Positions 33,404-41,616 of a stretch of DNA of 44,420 bases are shown here, one piece after another (position 1 is the stretch's first letter; each line of letters starts with the position of its first letter). Position numbers and translations under genes: made by a program. The stretch spans positions 1-44,420 of the forward strand of contig NZ_JADOES010000044.1 in the NCBI RefSeq assembly GCF_018739885.1, given 5' to 3'. Source of the DNA: Leptothoe spongobia TAU-MAC 1115 (GTDB lineage: Bacteria > Cyanobacteriota > Cyanobacteriia > Phormidesmidales > Phormidesmidaceae). Under the pieces are notes generated by a model, which did not search any database, had not been told where the DNA came from, and worked only from the letters and a program-made list of their open reading frames with translations.

Positions 33404-33987
33404 TCACTCGCGCAGGTATTTGGTAGACAGCAAATAATCAAACTCACCTGGAAATGATCTTTTTTAGCGTCAACACGCGGAGAGATAATCAGGATGGATG
33501 AAATATTAAAAAAGCTTGAAGCTTTTATGATGCGGCTATCCTAATTTTTCTTGATTTATCTAAAAACCGTAGCAATACGGACACTTCGTGAAAATCACGA
33601 GCATTTTAGGTTGCCCTGATTTCGAACAGGTAAAACCCTTACCTTACAAGGGTTTGGGTGCTTTAAAGTATTCTTGCTTTGTCAGCTGCCATCGACAATC
33701 ATAAACTCTCTCCGTAACATTACTGACTGTCATCGGTCCTAACACTGATTTGTTGACAGAAGAAGAGTTTGTCAGCAAGCTGCTGTCAGGCAAGTCATGG
33801 GAATAACCCTAGGTGTTTTCTCGAAAAAGCTATACCGGTTGTAGGCCCCCCTAGCCCACCAATTCTGGGGAGAATGAGACTCAAAGCCCCCAAAATTGGG
33901 GATTTGGGGGCCTCAATGGCTGGTAGTTTTTTGTCAGAAATGTTCCTACCTCTAGGGTCTTACCTCTGTAGAGGTGCTCTGACTTGT
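33404..33987. other. 584-bp gap with palindromic repeats between cyclase copies 2 and 3
   Basis: No coding sequence is convincing. It holds the leader block shared with copy 1 (33526-33590), a hairpin AAACCCTT/AAGGGTTT (33633-33655, 7-nt loop) and a larger G/C-rich inverted repeat at 33843-33913. A short palindrome AAAAGCTT-G-AAGCTTTT lies near 33510-33527. Confidence 0.6.
33843..33913. repeat. 71-bp imperfect inverted repeat, MITE-like
   Basis: The left arm starts AGGCCCCC and contains CCACCAATTCTGGGG; the right arm reads CCCCAAAATTGGGG and ends GGGGGCCT. The arms (about 27 nt each) are near-complements around a loop of some 15 nt. It lies downstream of cyclase copy 3. G/C-rich palindromes of this type are dispersed in several cyanobacterial genomes. 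Confidence 0.7.
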
Positions 33988-35022
33988 TTAGATAATCGTC
34001 TGAGTAACAAAGTTAGATGATTGAAAATAGGCAATACGATTACGTCCGTTTTCTTTAGCGAAATATAGGGCTTGATCGGCCTGATTCAACAAGATGGATG
34101 GGGATATATTTGTTTTTGCTACCATCGAAGCTACCCCAAAACTCGCCGTTACCCAACTGCTGATGCTTGAGTTGGGATGACGAGCAGCCAGGGTTTTAAT
34201 TCCTACCCCAAGTTCTGTAGCTACTTTGATAGCCCCCTGCTTAGGGGTATTCGGTAAAAGCACCACAAACTCTTCGCCACCATATCGTGCAACCAAATCC
34301 TGAGGACGCTTTAGCCCCTTCTCTAAGGATTGTGCAACTTTTTGCAGACATGCATCTCCCTGAGGATGTCCACAGCTATCGTTATACTGCTTAAAGAAAT
34401 CAATATCGACTATAATCAGAGAGAGCGACTGTTGGTTTCGATAAGACTGCAGCCATTCCTGTTCAAAGGTTTTCTCAAAGTGATATCGATTTGCCACCTG
34501 AGTGAGCATATCAGTTGAGGACCGTTTCTCTAGGATTTTTAGTTTCTCATCCATATCGATGAGCTTATCTTTATAGGTAGAGATACGCCTTATCAGCTTG
34601 CGCCTAGAATATTTTTGGAGTTGATATCGATCTTCAACCCTCTGAAATCGAGCCACTGTATGGTGAATTGTATTCTGTAGCCAGGTGCGATTGATATTTT
34701 CTTTGACCAAATAATCTTGTGCCCCATGCCATATCAGTTGACGTGCAAGTTCAGCATCATCTAACCCCGTCACCACTACAGTGGGCAAGTGAGGTGCCTT
34801 TGCTTGCAGACTCAGCAATGTATCGATGCCTTGACTGTCGGGCAAGGATAAATCTACTAACGCTAAATCAAAGCACGCTTGCTGGATATAGGCGAGGGCT
34901 GCCCCTAAAGACTCAGCATGGGTCACTTTAAACTGGGTGTCATCCGCTTGACCTAAGAAAGTATTGATTAAAAATACATCGCCCAGATTATCTTCGATCA
35001 AAAGAACATTTATAGGGCTCAT
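33988..35022 (-). CDS. REC-GGDEF response regulator, diguanylate cyclase (copy 3, I-site present)
   Basis: The 344-aa protein has a receiver with D57 in LALVDLSLPDSQG and K in YLVKENI. The GGDEF domain has IVDIDFFKQYNDSCGH and RYGGEEFVVLLPN. Five residues before GGEEF it keeps RPQD, the RxxD product-inhibition (I) site, unlike copies 1 and 2. It should therefore be feedback-controlled by cyclic di-GMP. It is more diverged in sequence from copies 1 and 2 than these are from each other. It is separated from copy 4 by 215 bp, and no promoter could be recognised with confidence. Confidence 0.92.
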   Translation of the reverse strand: MSPINVLLIEDNLGDVFLINTFLGQADDTQFKVTHAESLGAALAYIQQACFDLALVDLSLPDSQGIDTLLSLQAKAPHLPTVVVTGLDDAELARQLIWHGAQDYLVKENINRTWLQNTIHHTVARFQRVEDRYQLQKYSRRKLIRRISTYKDKLIDMDEKLKILEKRSSTDMLTQVANRYHFEKTFEQEWLQSYRNQQSLSLIIVDIDFFKQYNDSCGHPQGDACLQKVAQSLEKGLKRPQDLVARYGGEEFVVLLPNTPKQGAIKVATELGVGIKTLAARHPNSSISSWVTASFGVASMVAKTNISPSILLNQADQALYFAKENGRNRIAYFQSSNFVTQTII

Positions 35023-35237
35023 TCAATTGACTGATTATGGTGTCGTACTTTATAGACCGAACTCATGGTGCACTTTGTTTAATACTTGGAACCTAAGTGT
35101 GCACAATTCTACGAGGGATGTAACAAAAAAAACTGATTTTTTATCAAGACGTCATCCTAGTGCTGATCGGTTGATATAAAAACAGTAATATTACGTACCT
35201 CTCATGGAGATTACGATGATGTTAGGGAGCTATGGAT

Positions 35238-36365
35238 TCAGATAATCGGCTGGGTGACAAACTTGGATGATTGATAATAGGCGATGCGATCGCGCCCATT
35301 ATCTTTAGCGAAATATAGTGCCCGGTCGGCTGCATCCATAAAGTCTGAGGCAGACGTATGCGATTGAGGAATGATCGAAGCTACCCCAAAACTAGCCGTT
35401 ACCCACCTGCTGATGTTAGAACTGGGATGCCTAATGGCTAAAGCTTTGATCTCTAACCCCAAGCTTGTAGCCACACGAACAGCTCCCGACATGGGCGTAT
35501 CAGGTAACAATGCTACAAATTCTTCGCCCCCATAGCGGGCAATGATATCCCTGGGTCGCTTCAAAAGCCTATGGAGAGATTGGGCCACCTGTCGTAAACA
35601 CACATCACCCTGTAAGTGTCCATAGCCATCGTTAAATTGCTTAAAATAATCGAGATCGATCATGATCGCTGAAAGAGGGGTTTGATCTCGACAACCTTGC
35701 AGCCACTCACGAGTAAAATACTCCTCAAAGCAGTAACGATTGGCAACTCCAGTCAGTCCATCGGTTGAGGCCAGTGCTGATAATGTTTGCAACTCCTCTT
35801 TCAAGCGGTCAATCTCGTCCATGTAGGCGCGAATTTGACCTTGTAATACTTGATTAGACTGTTCTAGATGTTGTTCATGTTGGTGTTGTAATGCAACATG
35901 TTTTGAGCGAGCCATCGCCAGGGTAATCGTGCTTTTCAACCAGCTTTGACTAATGTGACTTTTGATCAAATAGGCTTGGGCCCCTTGCTGGATCAACTGA
36001 GCGGCTAATGCATCATTATCTAAGTCCGTGAGTACTACAATCGGTACATCAGGGACTTTTTGCCGTAGTCGCCGCAAGGTATTCATACCGTGACTATCGG
36101 GTAGCCCTAAATCTAATAAAACAGCGTCAAAGTATTCTTTCTCAAGACGTTGAAGAGCTTCACCAAGCGAATTAACGTGACTCAAAAAAAGCTTAGGTTC
36201 CTCGACCTCAGCCAAAAGCATGTTTTTGATTAAAAACACATCGCCCAGATTATCTTCAATCAAAAGGACATTTCTCAAGATCGTTGGCTCACGATCAGTG
36301 TTTAACCAAGATGGAGATTGATAAGAGCGATTAAGCAAAGTAGTTTCCATCTTACATAGCACCAT
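35238..36365 (-). CDS. REC-GGDEF response regulator, diguanylate cyclase (copy 4, I-site present)
   Basis: The 375-aa protein has a longer N-terminus than the other copies; an alternative ATG lies at 36350. Receiver: VLLIEDNLGDVFLIKNML, phosphosite in AVLLDLGLPDSHG, Lys in YLIKSHIS. A longer coiled linker (HEQHLEQSNQVLQGQIRAYM) leads to the GGDEF domain with MIDLDYFKQFNDGYGH and RYGGEEFVALLPD. The I-site RPRD is present five residues before GGEEF. As first gene of the array with a complete set of motifs, it may be nearest the ancestral form. Fragments of a cheA-like gene lie upstream. Confidence 0.92.
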   Translation of the reverse strand: MVLCKMETTLLNRSYQSPSWLNTDREPTILRNVLLIEDNLGDVFLIKNMLLAEVEEPKLFLSHVNSLGEALQRLEKEYFDAVLLDLGLPDSHGMNTLRRLRQKVPDVPIVVLTDLDNDALAAQLIQQGAQAYLIKSHISQSWLKSTITLAMARSKHVALQHQHEQHLEQSNQVLQGQIRAYMDEIDRLKEELQTLSALASTDGLTGVANRYCFEEYFTREWLQGCRDQTPLSAIMIDLDYFKQFNDGYGHLQGDVCLRQVAQSLHRLLKRPRDIIARYGGEEFVALLPDTPMSGAVRVATSLGLEIKALAIRHPSSNISRWVTASFGVASIIPQSHTSASDFMDAADRALYFAKDNGRDRIAYYQSSKFVTQPII

Positions 36366-37163
36366 ACAATTGCTGAAATGAGGCGAGCTACAATGGCCGA
36401 GCTTCAGCTCGCTAATTATGAATTTTATAGCCGTTTATAAATTCAGTCTGTGTATGTACGGAGAACCGTAAGGGTAAATAAGTATTGCCCCATTCATCAA
36501 TTTTGCTGAAAATATTAGCGCATATACCGAAAAATCACGGTTATAGCTATCTTAAAAAAACTAGTTTACACGACACACCGTACACTTACGTAAATACGAG
36601 ACAGTGTAAAATTACTTTAAATAACGTAATCTTTATTAAAGCTTCGTCGAGGCAGAATGTTTCTGTGAACTTGAAGTCTGCTCATCTACGGATACTACCA
36701 CCATGGCGATGTTGTTTACCTGACGGTTTGACGACAAGTTCTTGGGTATCATTCATGGCATCCACTGATAATCCAAATGGTTTATCAGTGGCTTGGAGCA
36801 CCAGAATAGTGAGAACATCCATAGCATTCCCCACAACTCGACACAATCAGTGATGGGAATAATTGCCAACGTTAATCGTGATTTCTCAACTTTCTAACCG
36901 AAATGCCTTCAGGTCTTCATCGATTTCCATAACTGACCTTGAGCCCTATAAGTGCCGACTGCTCCTTTTCCTTATGGCTCAATAGCTTTTTCAGGGAGAT
37001 AGACTAATGAAATGGCATGTAAGCCTTACCCAAACCATGTTTCAGAGGTTCTGCTCCTCCTAGGCTAAAAACCTTGCGTGATAAAGGTTTCAACCGTTTC
37101 TTGATTCAGACCTCCCAGAAACCCATATAGAGCCTTCCTTATAACCTTTAGTTCAGTTGACTA
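36366..37163. other. 798-bp gap holding cheA remnants
   Basis: No intact gene is present. A plus-strand frame of 122 codons at 36485-36853 is opposite the cheA remnant and has no ribosome-binding site or recognisable content. Small hairpins are visible: CGAGCT/AGCTCG near 36400 and AACCTT/AAGGTT near 37070-37090. The stretch 36930-37163 shows nothing I can identify. Confidence 0.6.
36682..36930 (-). pseudogene. Collapsed cheA remnant (Hpt start joined to CheW-like domain)
   Basis: On the minus strand ATG 36930 opens MEIDEDLKAFRLES followed by a stop, resembling the first helix of a CheA histidine-phosphotransfer domain. Next, LTLAII and, one frame over, PSLIVSSCGE match the start of the CheA regulatory (CheW-like) domain. 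From 36822 a 46-codon frame reads LTILVLQATDKPFGLSVDAM then NDTQELVVKPSGKQ, very close to the VLQ...FGLVVDEINDTEEIVVKPLGKQ segment of cyanobacterial CheA. The kinase core is missing and frames are broken. Together the pieces indicate a cheA gene that lost most of its body. Confidence 0.65.
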
Positions 37164-38048
37164 CTACAACGTCTCTATCTGATCCGTATCAATGTTGTAG
37201 ACTGGCATACCTCGGATCAGCTCTATTCTGTCTTTCCCAGTCACATAGCTCAGGTTACCAGCCGGGTCACGACTCTCTCGATATTTTGAAAGCACATAGC
37301 CATCTTCTAAAGAGGTTGCTCGAATTTGGTCATTTAACCGGTCATTTCTGACGAAATAGGCGTTATTGCCCGCACCGTTACAGCCAATAAAGCTATAGCC
37401 TTTTTCCTGAGACAGCTGATACAACGCCCTGAGAGATGCGCCATAGTAGTGGTTGCTATAGTGCGCCTTGGTTCGGTAAAACGCCTTGTCATAGGGAATA
37501 GTAATCGGTCGGTCAATGCCAAGAACACTGTTATATTCCAAAATGACAATAATAGGAGAAACAACATTGATCGTTTTCCAGATCCAGTAGTCATTACCAT
37601 CCAAGTCAATATGGAGAATGCCAATGTCTGGAGAAAACCCTGCTGATTGGATCAGCTCATTAATATTATCTCGGTCGATAAACTCTGCCCGTGCTGCTAG
37701 CTCATATCGCCAATAATATTCCGATGTGGTGATTTGTTTGACATTATCCTCAGAGCCATCCATCACAAATCCTGACCAGTTGTTGTTCATCAACAAAAAC
37801 CGGGTATTTGACTCTCGATAGTTGGCCACACCAAACTCCACAAAGGTATGATGAGAAAACTCCAGATTATGCACCAGCCACTGGATAATGCCATCATCGC
37901 CCCATTGAGAAAAGACCTTAAATTCAACCTCTTGCAAAGACTTGATAGATTGTTTCGCTTTGATCTTTTCTGACATCATCTTGCCAAGCAATAGTGCCTG
38001 ATATTCCAATGAGGCTTGGAGTTGTACTCCAGGGTCAAATGAGGTCAT
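37164..38048 (-). CDS. FkbM-like / SAM-methyltransferase-like protein
   Basis: The 294-aa soluble protein has a core beginning FKVFSQWGDDGIIQWLVHNL, then FVEFGVANYRESNTRFLLMN (like the SAM-binding E-x-G-x-x-x-x-x-N/S-T strand-turn of FkbM methyltransferases), WSGFVMDGSEDNV (second acidic strand end) and GILHIDLDGNDYWIWKTI. The pattern suggests a methyltransferase acting on a sugar or other small group; related proteins are frequent in surface-polysaccharide loci. Here it stands alone between the cyclase island and the nested transposon. There is no Shine-Dalgarno. Family placement is moderately sure, substrate unknown. Confidence 0.6.
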   Translation of the reverse strand: MTSFDPGVQLQASLEYQALLLGKMMSEKIKAKQSIKSLQEVEFKVFSQWGDDGIIQWLVHNLEFSHHTFVEFGVANYRESNTRFLLMNNNWSGFVMDGSEDNVKQITTSEYYWRYELAARAEFIDRDNINELIQSAGFSPDIGILHIDLDGNDYWIWKTINVVSPIIVILEYNSVLGIDRPITIPYDKAFYRTKAHYSNHYYGASLRALYQLSQEKGYSFIGCNGAGNNAYFVRNDRLNDQIRATSLEDGYVLSKYRESRDPAGNLSYVTGKDRIELIRGMPVYNIDTDQIETL

Positions 38049-38167
38049 GAATTATGTCCTACTCTTTCTACAAAAGGGTCACTCTCTAGGCTTGAGCTTA
38101 AACGCCCATATCCTACCATTAGGACAAGATAGCTCTTGCTTAACCCAAGCAATCTAGTAAATTGCCA

Positions 38168-38179
38168 TATTACAGGAAA
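38168..38179 (+). repeat. 12-bp direct repeat flanking the nested transposon (left)
   Basis: TATTACAGGAAA occurs here and again, identically and in the same orientation, at 41600-41611, just outside the nested transposon block. It may be an older target duplication or coincidence. Confidence 0.5.
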
Positions 38180-39477
38180 TCTACAATGCCCACATAGATC
38201 TGAAATTGGTGCCTAGTGTAAAAGCGAGGTATCATCATCGTCTTGAGCAGCTACCTATCAGGAGTGCAAGCGATGTCCCAACAGCGTCACAACCAGAATC
38301 GAACCGCTATCGTTTACTTTGGTCCTACAAGGCAGGAGTATCTTGATTTGGTGCAGGCCGACGATCACCATCATGCTTACCTTAAGTACATCCAAGTCCC
38401 TCTGCAAGCCCAACTGACGAGGGATAAGCATAAGCCAGAGTGTAGCGACCTCAGTCGCTATACCGTCCATAGTCAGCGAGAACGACGGGTGAAAGGCTGG
38501 CAGGGCGAGATCGAGACCCTACCGATTTGTCGAGTGAAGTGTTGTGCTTGCAAAGCCGTGTTCACCGTATTACCCAGTTTTATTCCTCGCTACCGCCGTC
38601 ATGATACCGATTGCCTGGGAAAGCTGCTGGAAATGAATCTGGGGATGGGGCTGACGCAGCGGGAAACCGCCACGATTTATGAGTGGGTGAATCCAGAGAC
38701 AGGCTGGCATCCTGGCTGGATCTGGCAGTTAATCCAGTGGTTAGGGCTGTCAATGCCGGTGGCCTTGTTGTTGGTACGCTTAGGGCTTCTCCCCCCGTCC
38801 ATGTCCTCAGTGATGAGAAGTTTTCCCAATTGAATCGTGAGCAAATCTACTTATTTTTGGTCTCTCAGGAAGAATTGATTTGGTATGCCGAATGGATGGA
38901 GAGTACGGACCAAGCGAGCTTCAATGAGGTGATTATGAATGCATTAGGGGAGATCGAGCAAGCAGCCCAGCACGAAGAGGTCTTGCCGCTCGACACCTCT
39001 TACGCCCCTGAATCGGTCACCACGGATGGTTGGAAACCGGCTCAAACGGCTTGGGAAACTCAAGTACCGGGTATTTCTCTAAATGAATGTCTCCTCCATG
39101 GTCGCAAGCGGGTAGATGTCACCTTAGATGAGTATGCCAAGGCTCACCCGGACCTCAGCAACGAGGCACGTCAATCCCTTAAAGACAAGTTCGACCATAT
39201 CTTTGAGGCCCCCTCTCTAGCCGCCTTTTCCCAACGTCTACGGCGTATGATAGAGCAATCTCAAGCGGAGCCCATTCTACTTAAACGGCTCACGATTCTC
39301 AAAGAGAAACGGTTTCTGTTTACCAATCACCTCAAGTTTGACAACGCCCCAGCTCTTTCCTCTGCATTAGATCGTTCCATGCGGTTTTTAGATGAGAAAT
39401 TACAATCGTTTGGCCAGTTTCGAGCCACTGAGAGTCTTGATCCGATGCTCAATGCTTGGGCCATTGTTAACAACTTA

Positions 39478-41354
39478 CGGTCAGTTCGCTGATTTTTGAG
39501 ATCAGATTGGAATAAATATTCGGAGAAGCAACCTGACAGGCTGGAAGTCGTTTGACCTGAGTGCTCAGATGCGTATAGGTTTCAGGGCAATGATTGAATA
39601 GCTCCGTTTCCATGTTAGCCCCCCAACCTCGTACGACCTCAGAACGCAGTGACGATATCCCGTTGATCATCTATCGTTTACTTGAGTTAGACTTGCCCGA
39701 TATTCTCGATGAGGCCCTACCGTCACCGCATGGAAACCGCCAGGGGTTGAGTTATGGTCAGCTGAGTGTGGTGTTCTTGAGTTACATCATGAGTCAAGCC
39801 GACCACCGGTTATGTGCGGTCGAAGACTGGGTGAACGACCATCGTCAGACCTTAGGCTGGGCAACCGGTTGGAGCATCGGAGCTAAAGATGCCAGTGATG
39901 ATCGCTTGGGCGCGTTAGTGGAAGTGATTGGGAGTGGGGTTGACCCGAGAGAACAGATCGAGTGTCAGCTAGGCCAAACAATGATCCAAGCCTATGAGCT
40001 GCCGACTGAGGTAGCCCGGTGTGATACCAGCAGTTTCAGTGTCTATCACCAGGTCGATGAGGACGCTGAAGCAACGAGCCTTCTGCGCTTCGGTCACAGC
40101 AAAGATCACCGCTCTGACTTGCGCCAATATCGCCAGTTACTGGGCACCGTAGACCCAGCCGGTATCCCATTAGTGAGTGAGACCTTGGCCGGGAATGGAG
40201 CCGATGACCCGGTGTATGTGCCAACCTGGCATCGGTTGGCAGAGGTGATTGGCCACAAACGCTTTATCTATATTGCCGACAGCAAAGCCGCCTCCCATCA
40301 AACTCGAGTTCACTTGTCTAAAGCGGGTGGGCTGTACTGTTTTCCCTTACCCAAGACGGGCCATACGCCCAGGTTATTGAAACACTGGGTACTCAATGCC
40401 CCTGAAACCTTACAGGAGATTCGCTTATCCAACAGCGATGAGACTGATCCACCGGTAGGGGTTGGCTTTGAGATAGACCTTGAAAAACTAGAGTACACTG
40501 CCGAGACCGACGAGTTGTTCCATTGGCCTGAACGCTCTTTGGTTGTACGCTCCGATGCTCTGGCAAGGCGGCATCAGAAAAGCTTACACCAACGGCTCGA
40601 CAAAGCCGAGGACGCTCTCAGCAAACTGGCAAACAAACGCCACAAAGACCACTGTACCCTCAAAAACAAAGTTCAGGCTATTCTCAAACGCTATCGGGTC
40701 AACGATTATATGTCTACCGACATCTCCACCGAGATGGTGACTCGCTATAAAGGTCGGGGACGTCCCAGTCGCAACGATCCGACTGGGAAAATCGTCGAAC
40801 CTCGGTTCCGACTCTCGTTTGAACGCCAAGTAGACGCGATTACCGAAGCTGAACAGCTGGCCGGTTGGCGCATTTACGTCACCAATGCCAGTGTGGAACA
40901 ACTCTCGTTGTCGCAGGCGGTTGCTTATTACCGAGACCAATGGCAGCTGGAGCATGGATTCCATCGGTTTAAGCGGGGACAACTGCCCGCCTTGCCGATC
41001 TACTTGTGCAATGAAGCACGTATCGTGGGTTTGATGTTTCTGCTCACCATTGCCCTCCGATGTTTCACACTGATCGATTTGCAGGTCAGGCAACAGTTAG
41101 ACATTCAAAAACAAGAACTGGCTGGGCTCTATGCCGGTAATCCCAAACGCAAAACCAATCGCCCCACCGCTGAGCAACTGCTCAAGGCCTTCGAGGGCAT
41201 TACTCTCTATCATCATCGTGACGGGTCTTTTGAAATGACACCGCTCTCTGACCTGCAACGACGCATCCTGGAACTGATGAAGATTCCTGATGCCATTTAT
41301 GCCCTCCCAGACCCATTTATTCCAAACTCAACTTAGAAATCAGCGAACGGGACG
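39478..41354 (+). mobile_element. IS1634-type insertion sequence inserted in the outer transposase
   Basis: This is a 1877-bp element. Its ends are 18-bp inverted repeats with three mismatches, sharing GTTCGCTGATTT (left end 39478-39495, right end 41337-41354). The target sequence AACTTA is duplicated at 39472-39477 and 41355-41360. Deleting the element plus one AACTTA restores an open frame in the interrupted gene, which confirms the boundaries. A 6-bp duplication fits the IS1634 group. Confidence 0.92.
39612..41336 (+). CDS. IS1634 family transposase
   Basis: From ATG 39612 the protein has 574 aa; TTG at 39594 is an alternative. The N-terminus (DIPLIIYRLLELDLPDILDE, then GLSYGQLSVVFLSYIMSQAD) is the DUF4277-type domain that opens IS1634 transposases. 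The DDE domain shows VARCDTSSFSVY (first Asp), KRFIYIADSKAAS (second Asp) and YYRDQWQLEHGFHRFK (Glu), with the usual Y-x(2)-RW/QLE-x-x-F signature. The reading frame is complete, so the element may still move. It ends at the inner edge of the right inverted repeat. Confidence 0.93.
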   Translation: MLAPQPRTTSERSDDIPLIIYRLLELDLPDILDEALPSPHGNRQGLSYGQLSVVFLSYIMSQADHRLCAVEDWVNDHRQTLGWATGWSIGAKDASDDRLGALVEVIGSGVDPREQIECQLGQTMIQAYELPTEVARCDTSSFSVYHQVDEDAEATSLLRFGHSKDHRSDLRQYRQLLGTVDPAGIPLVSETLAGNGADDPVYVPTWHRLAEVIGHKRFIYIADSKAASHQTRVHLSKAGGLYCFPLPKTGHTPRLLKHWVLNAPETLQEIRLSNSDETDPPVGVGFEIDLEKLEYTAETDELFHWPERSLVVRSDALARRHQKSLHQRLDKAEDALSKLANKRHKDHCTLKNKVQAILKRYRVNDYMSTDISTEMVTRYKGRGRPSRNDPTGKIVEPRFRLSFERQVDAITEAEQLAGWRIYVTNASVEQLSLSQAVAYYRDQWQLEHGFHRFKRGQLPALPIYLCNEARIVGLMFLLTIALRCFTLIDLQVRQQLDIQKQELAGLYAGNPKRKTNRPTAEQLLKAFEGITLYHHRDGSFEMTPLSDLQRRILELMKIPDAIYALPDPFIPNST

Positions 41355-41549
41355 AACTTAAGATCGTTTCTCCCAGATGCGAAAAAAGCGGGACAGTCGT
41401 TAGCGGAGGTCTTCGGCGCAAATCTGCATGGACTCCCTTGGATGGAAGCCCTCAACCTTTGTACAGTCGGGGCTTTAGATGCATTGCTTACGCCTAACAA
41501 CTAATAGGCACCAATTTCCGATCTATCTGCAATGCCATCGGAAAGCTCC

Positions 41550-41590
41550 TCAAACGTATCAATTCAAAGGATCTCCTAAATTTCTCGTCA
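41550..41590 (+). repeat. 41-bp direct repeat A
   Basis: Begins TCAAACGTAT and ends ATTTCTCGTCA; it matches 44341-44381 at 36 of 41 positions in the same orientation. It lies 13 bp after the outer IS target duplication and just beyond the stop of the unknown 279-aa gene. Confidence 0.85.
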
Positions 41591-41599
41591 GTTTATAGG

Positions 41600-41611
41600 T
41601 ATTACAGGAAA
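41600..41611 (+). repeat. 12-bp direct repeat flanking the nested transposon (right)
   Basis: TATTACAGGAAA, identical to 38168-38179 on the other side of the nested insertion. Confidence 0.5.
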
Positions 41612-41616
41612 CTGCA

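Larger units (their letters stand above)
38273..41504 (+). pseudogene. Transposase-like gene, frameshifted and interrupted by an IS
   Basis: ATG 38273 follows AGGAG at 38260-38264. The N-terminal part has a zinc-ribbon-like ICRVKCCACKAVF and GLTQRETATIYEW. The frame changes by -1 near a run of six C (38791-38796), after which VHVLSDEKFSQLNREQIYLF, TTDGWKPAQTAW and ATESLDPMLNAWAIVNNL follow; the Asp, Asp and Glu in these could be a DDE triad (inference). The inner IS cuts the gene after codon NL at 39477. Past the IS the same frame resumes at 41355 as NLRSFLPDAKKAGQSLAEVF and ends ALDALLTPNN at 41504. Confidence 0.85.
38191..41529 (+). mobile_element. Outer insertion sequence with 25-bp inverted ends, itself interrupted
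   Basis: The left end (38191-38215) and right end (41505-41529) are inverted repeats of 25 bp with two mismatches, sharing ATAGATC and GAAATTGGTGCCTA. The 7-bp sequence CAATGCC directly abuts both ends (38184-38190 and 41530-41536) as the target duplication. Removing the inner element and its 6-bp duplication leaves 1456 bp. The right inverted repeat begins at the base after the transposase stop codon. I do not know the IS family name; the transposase has a Cys-rich N-terminus. Confidence 0.88.

Noticed and set aside
36485..36853. Plus-strand open frame of 122 codons in the gap upstream of the cyclase array
   Set aside because: Its composition is unlike the neighbouring genes, no ribosome-binding site is visible, and the opposite strand carries recognisable CheA fragments.
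38683..38800. Possible separate gene start (MGESRDRLASW) in the outer transposase
   Set aside because: The residues before VHVLSDEKF are the out-of-frame reading of the upstream transposase half; the real boundary is the frameshift near the C6 run.
40584..41093. Minus-strand open frame of 169 codons inside the inner transposase
   Set aside because: It is antisense to a well-supported IS1634 transposase and has no recognisable content.
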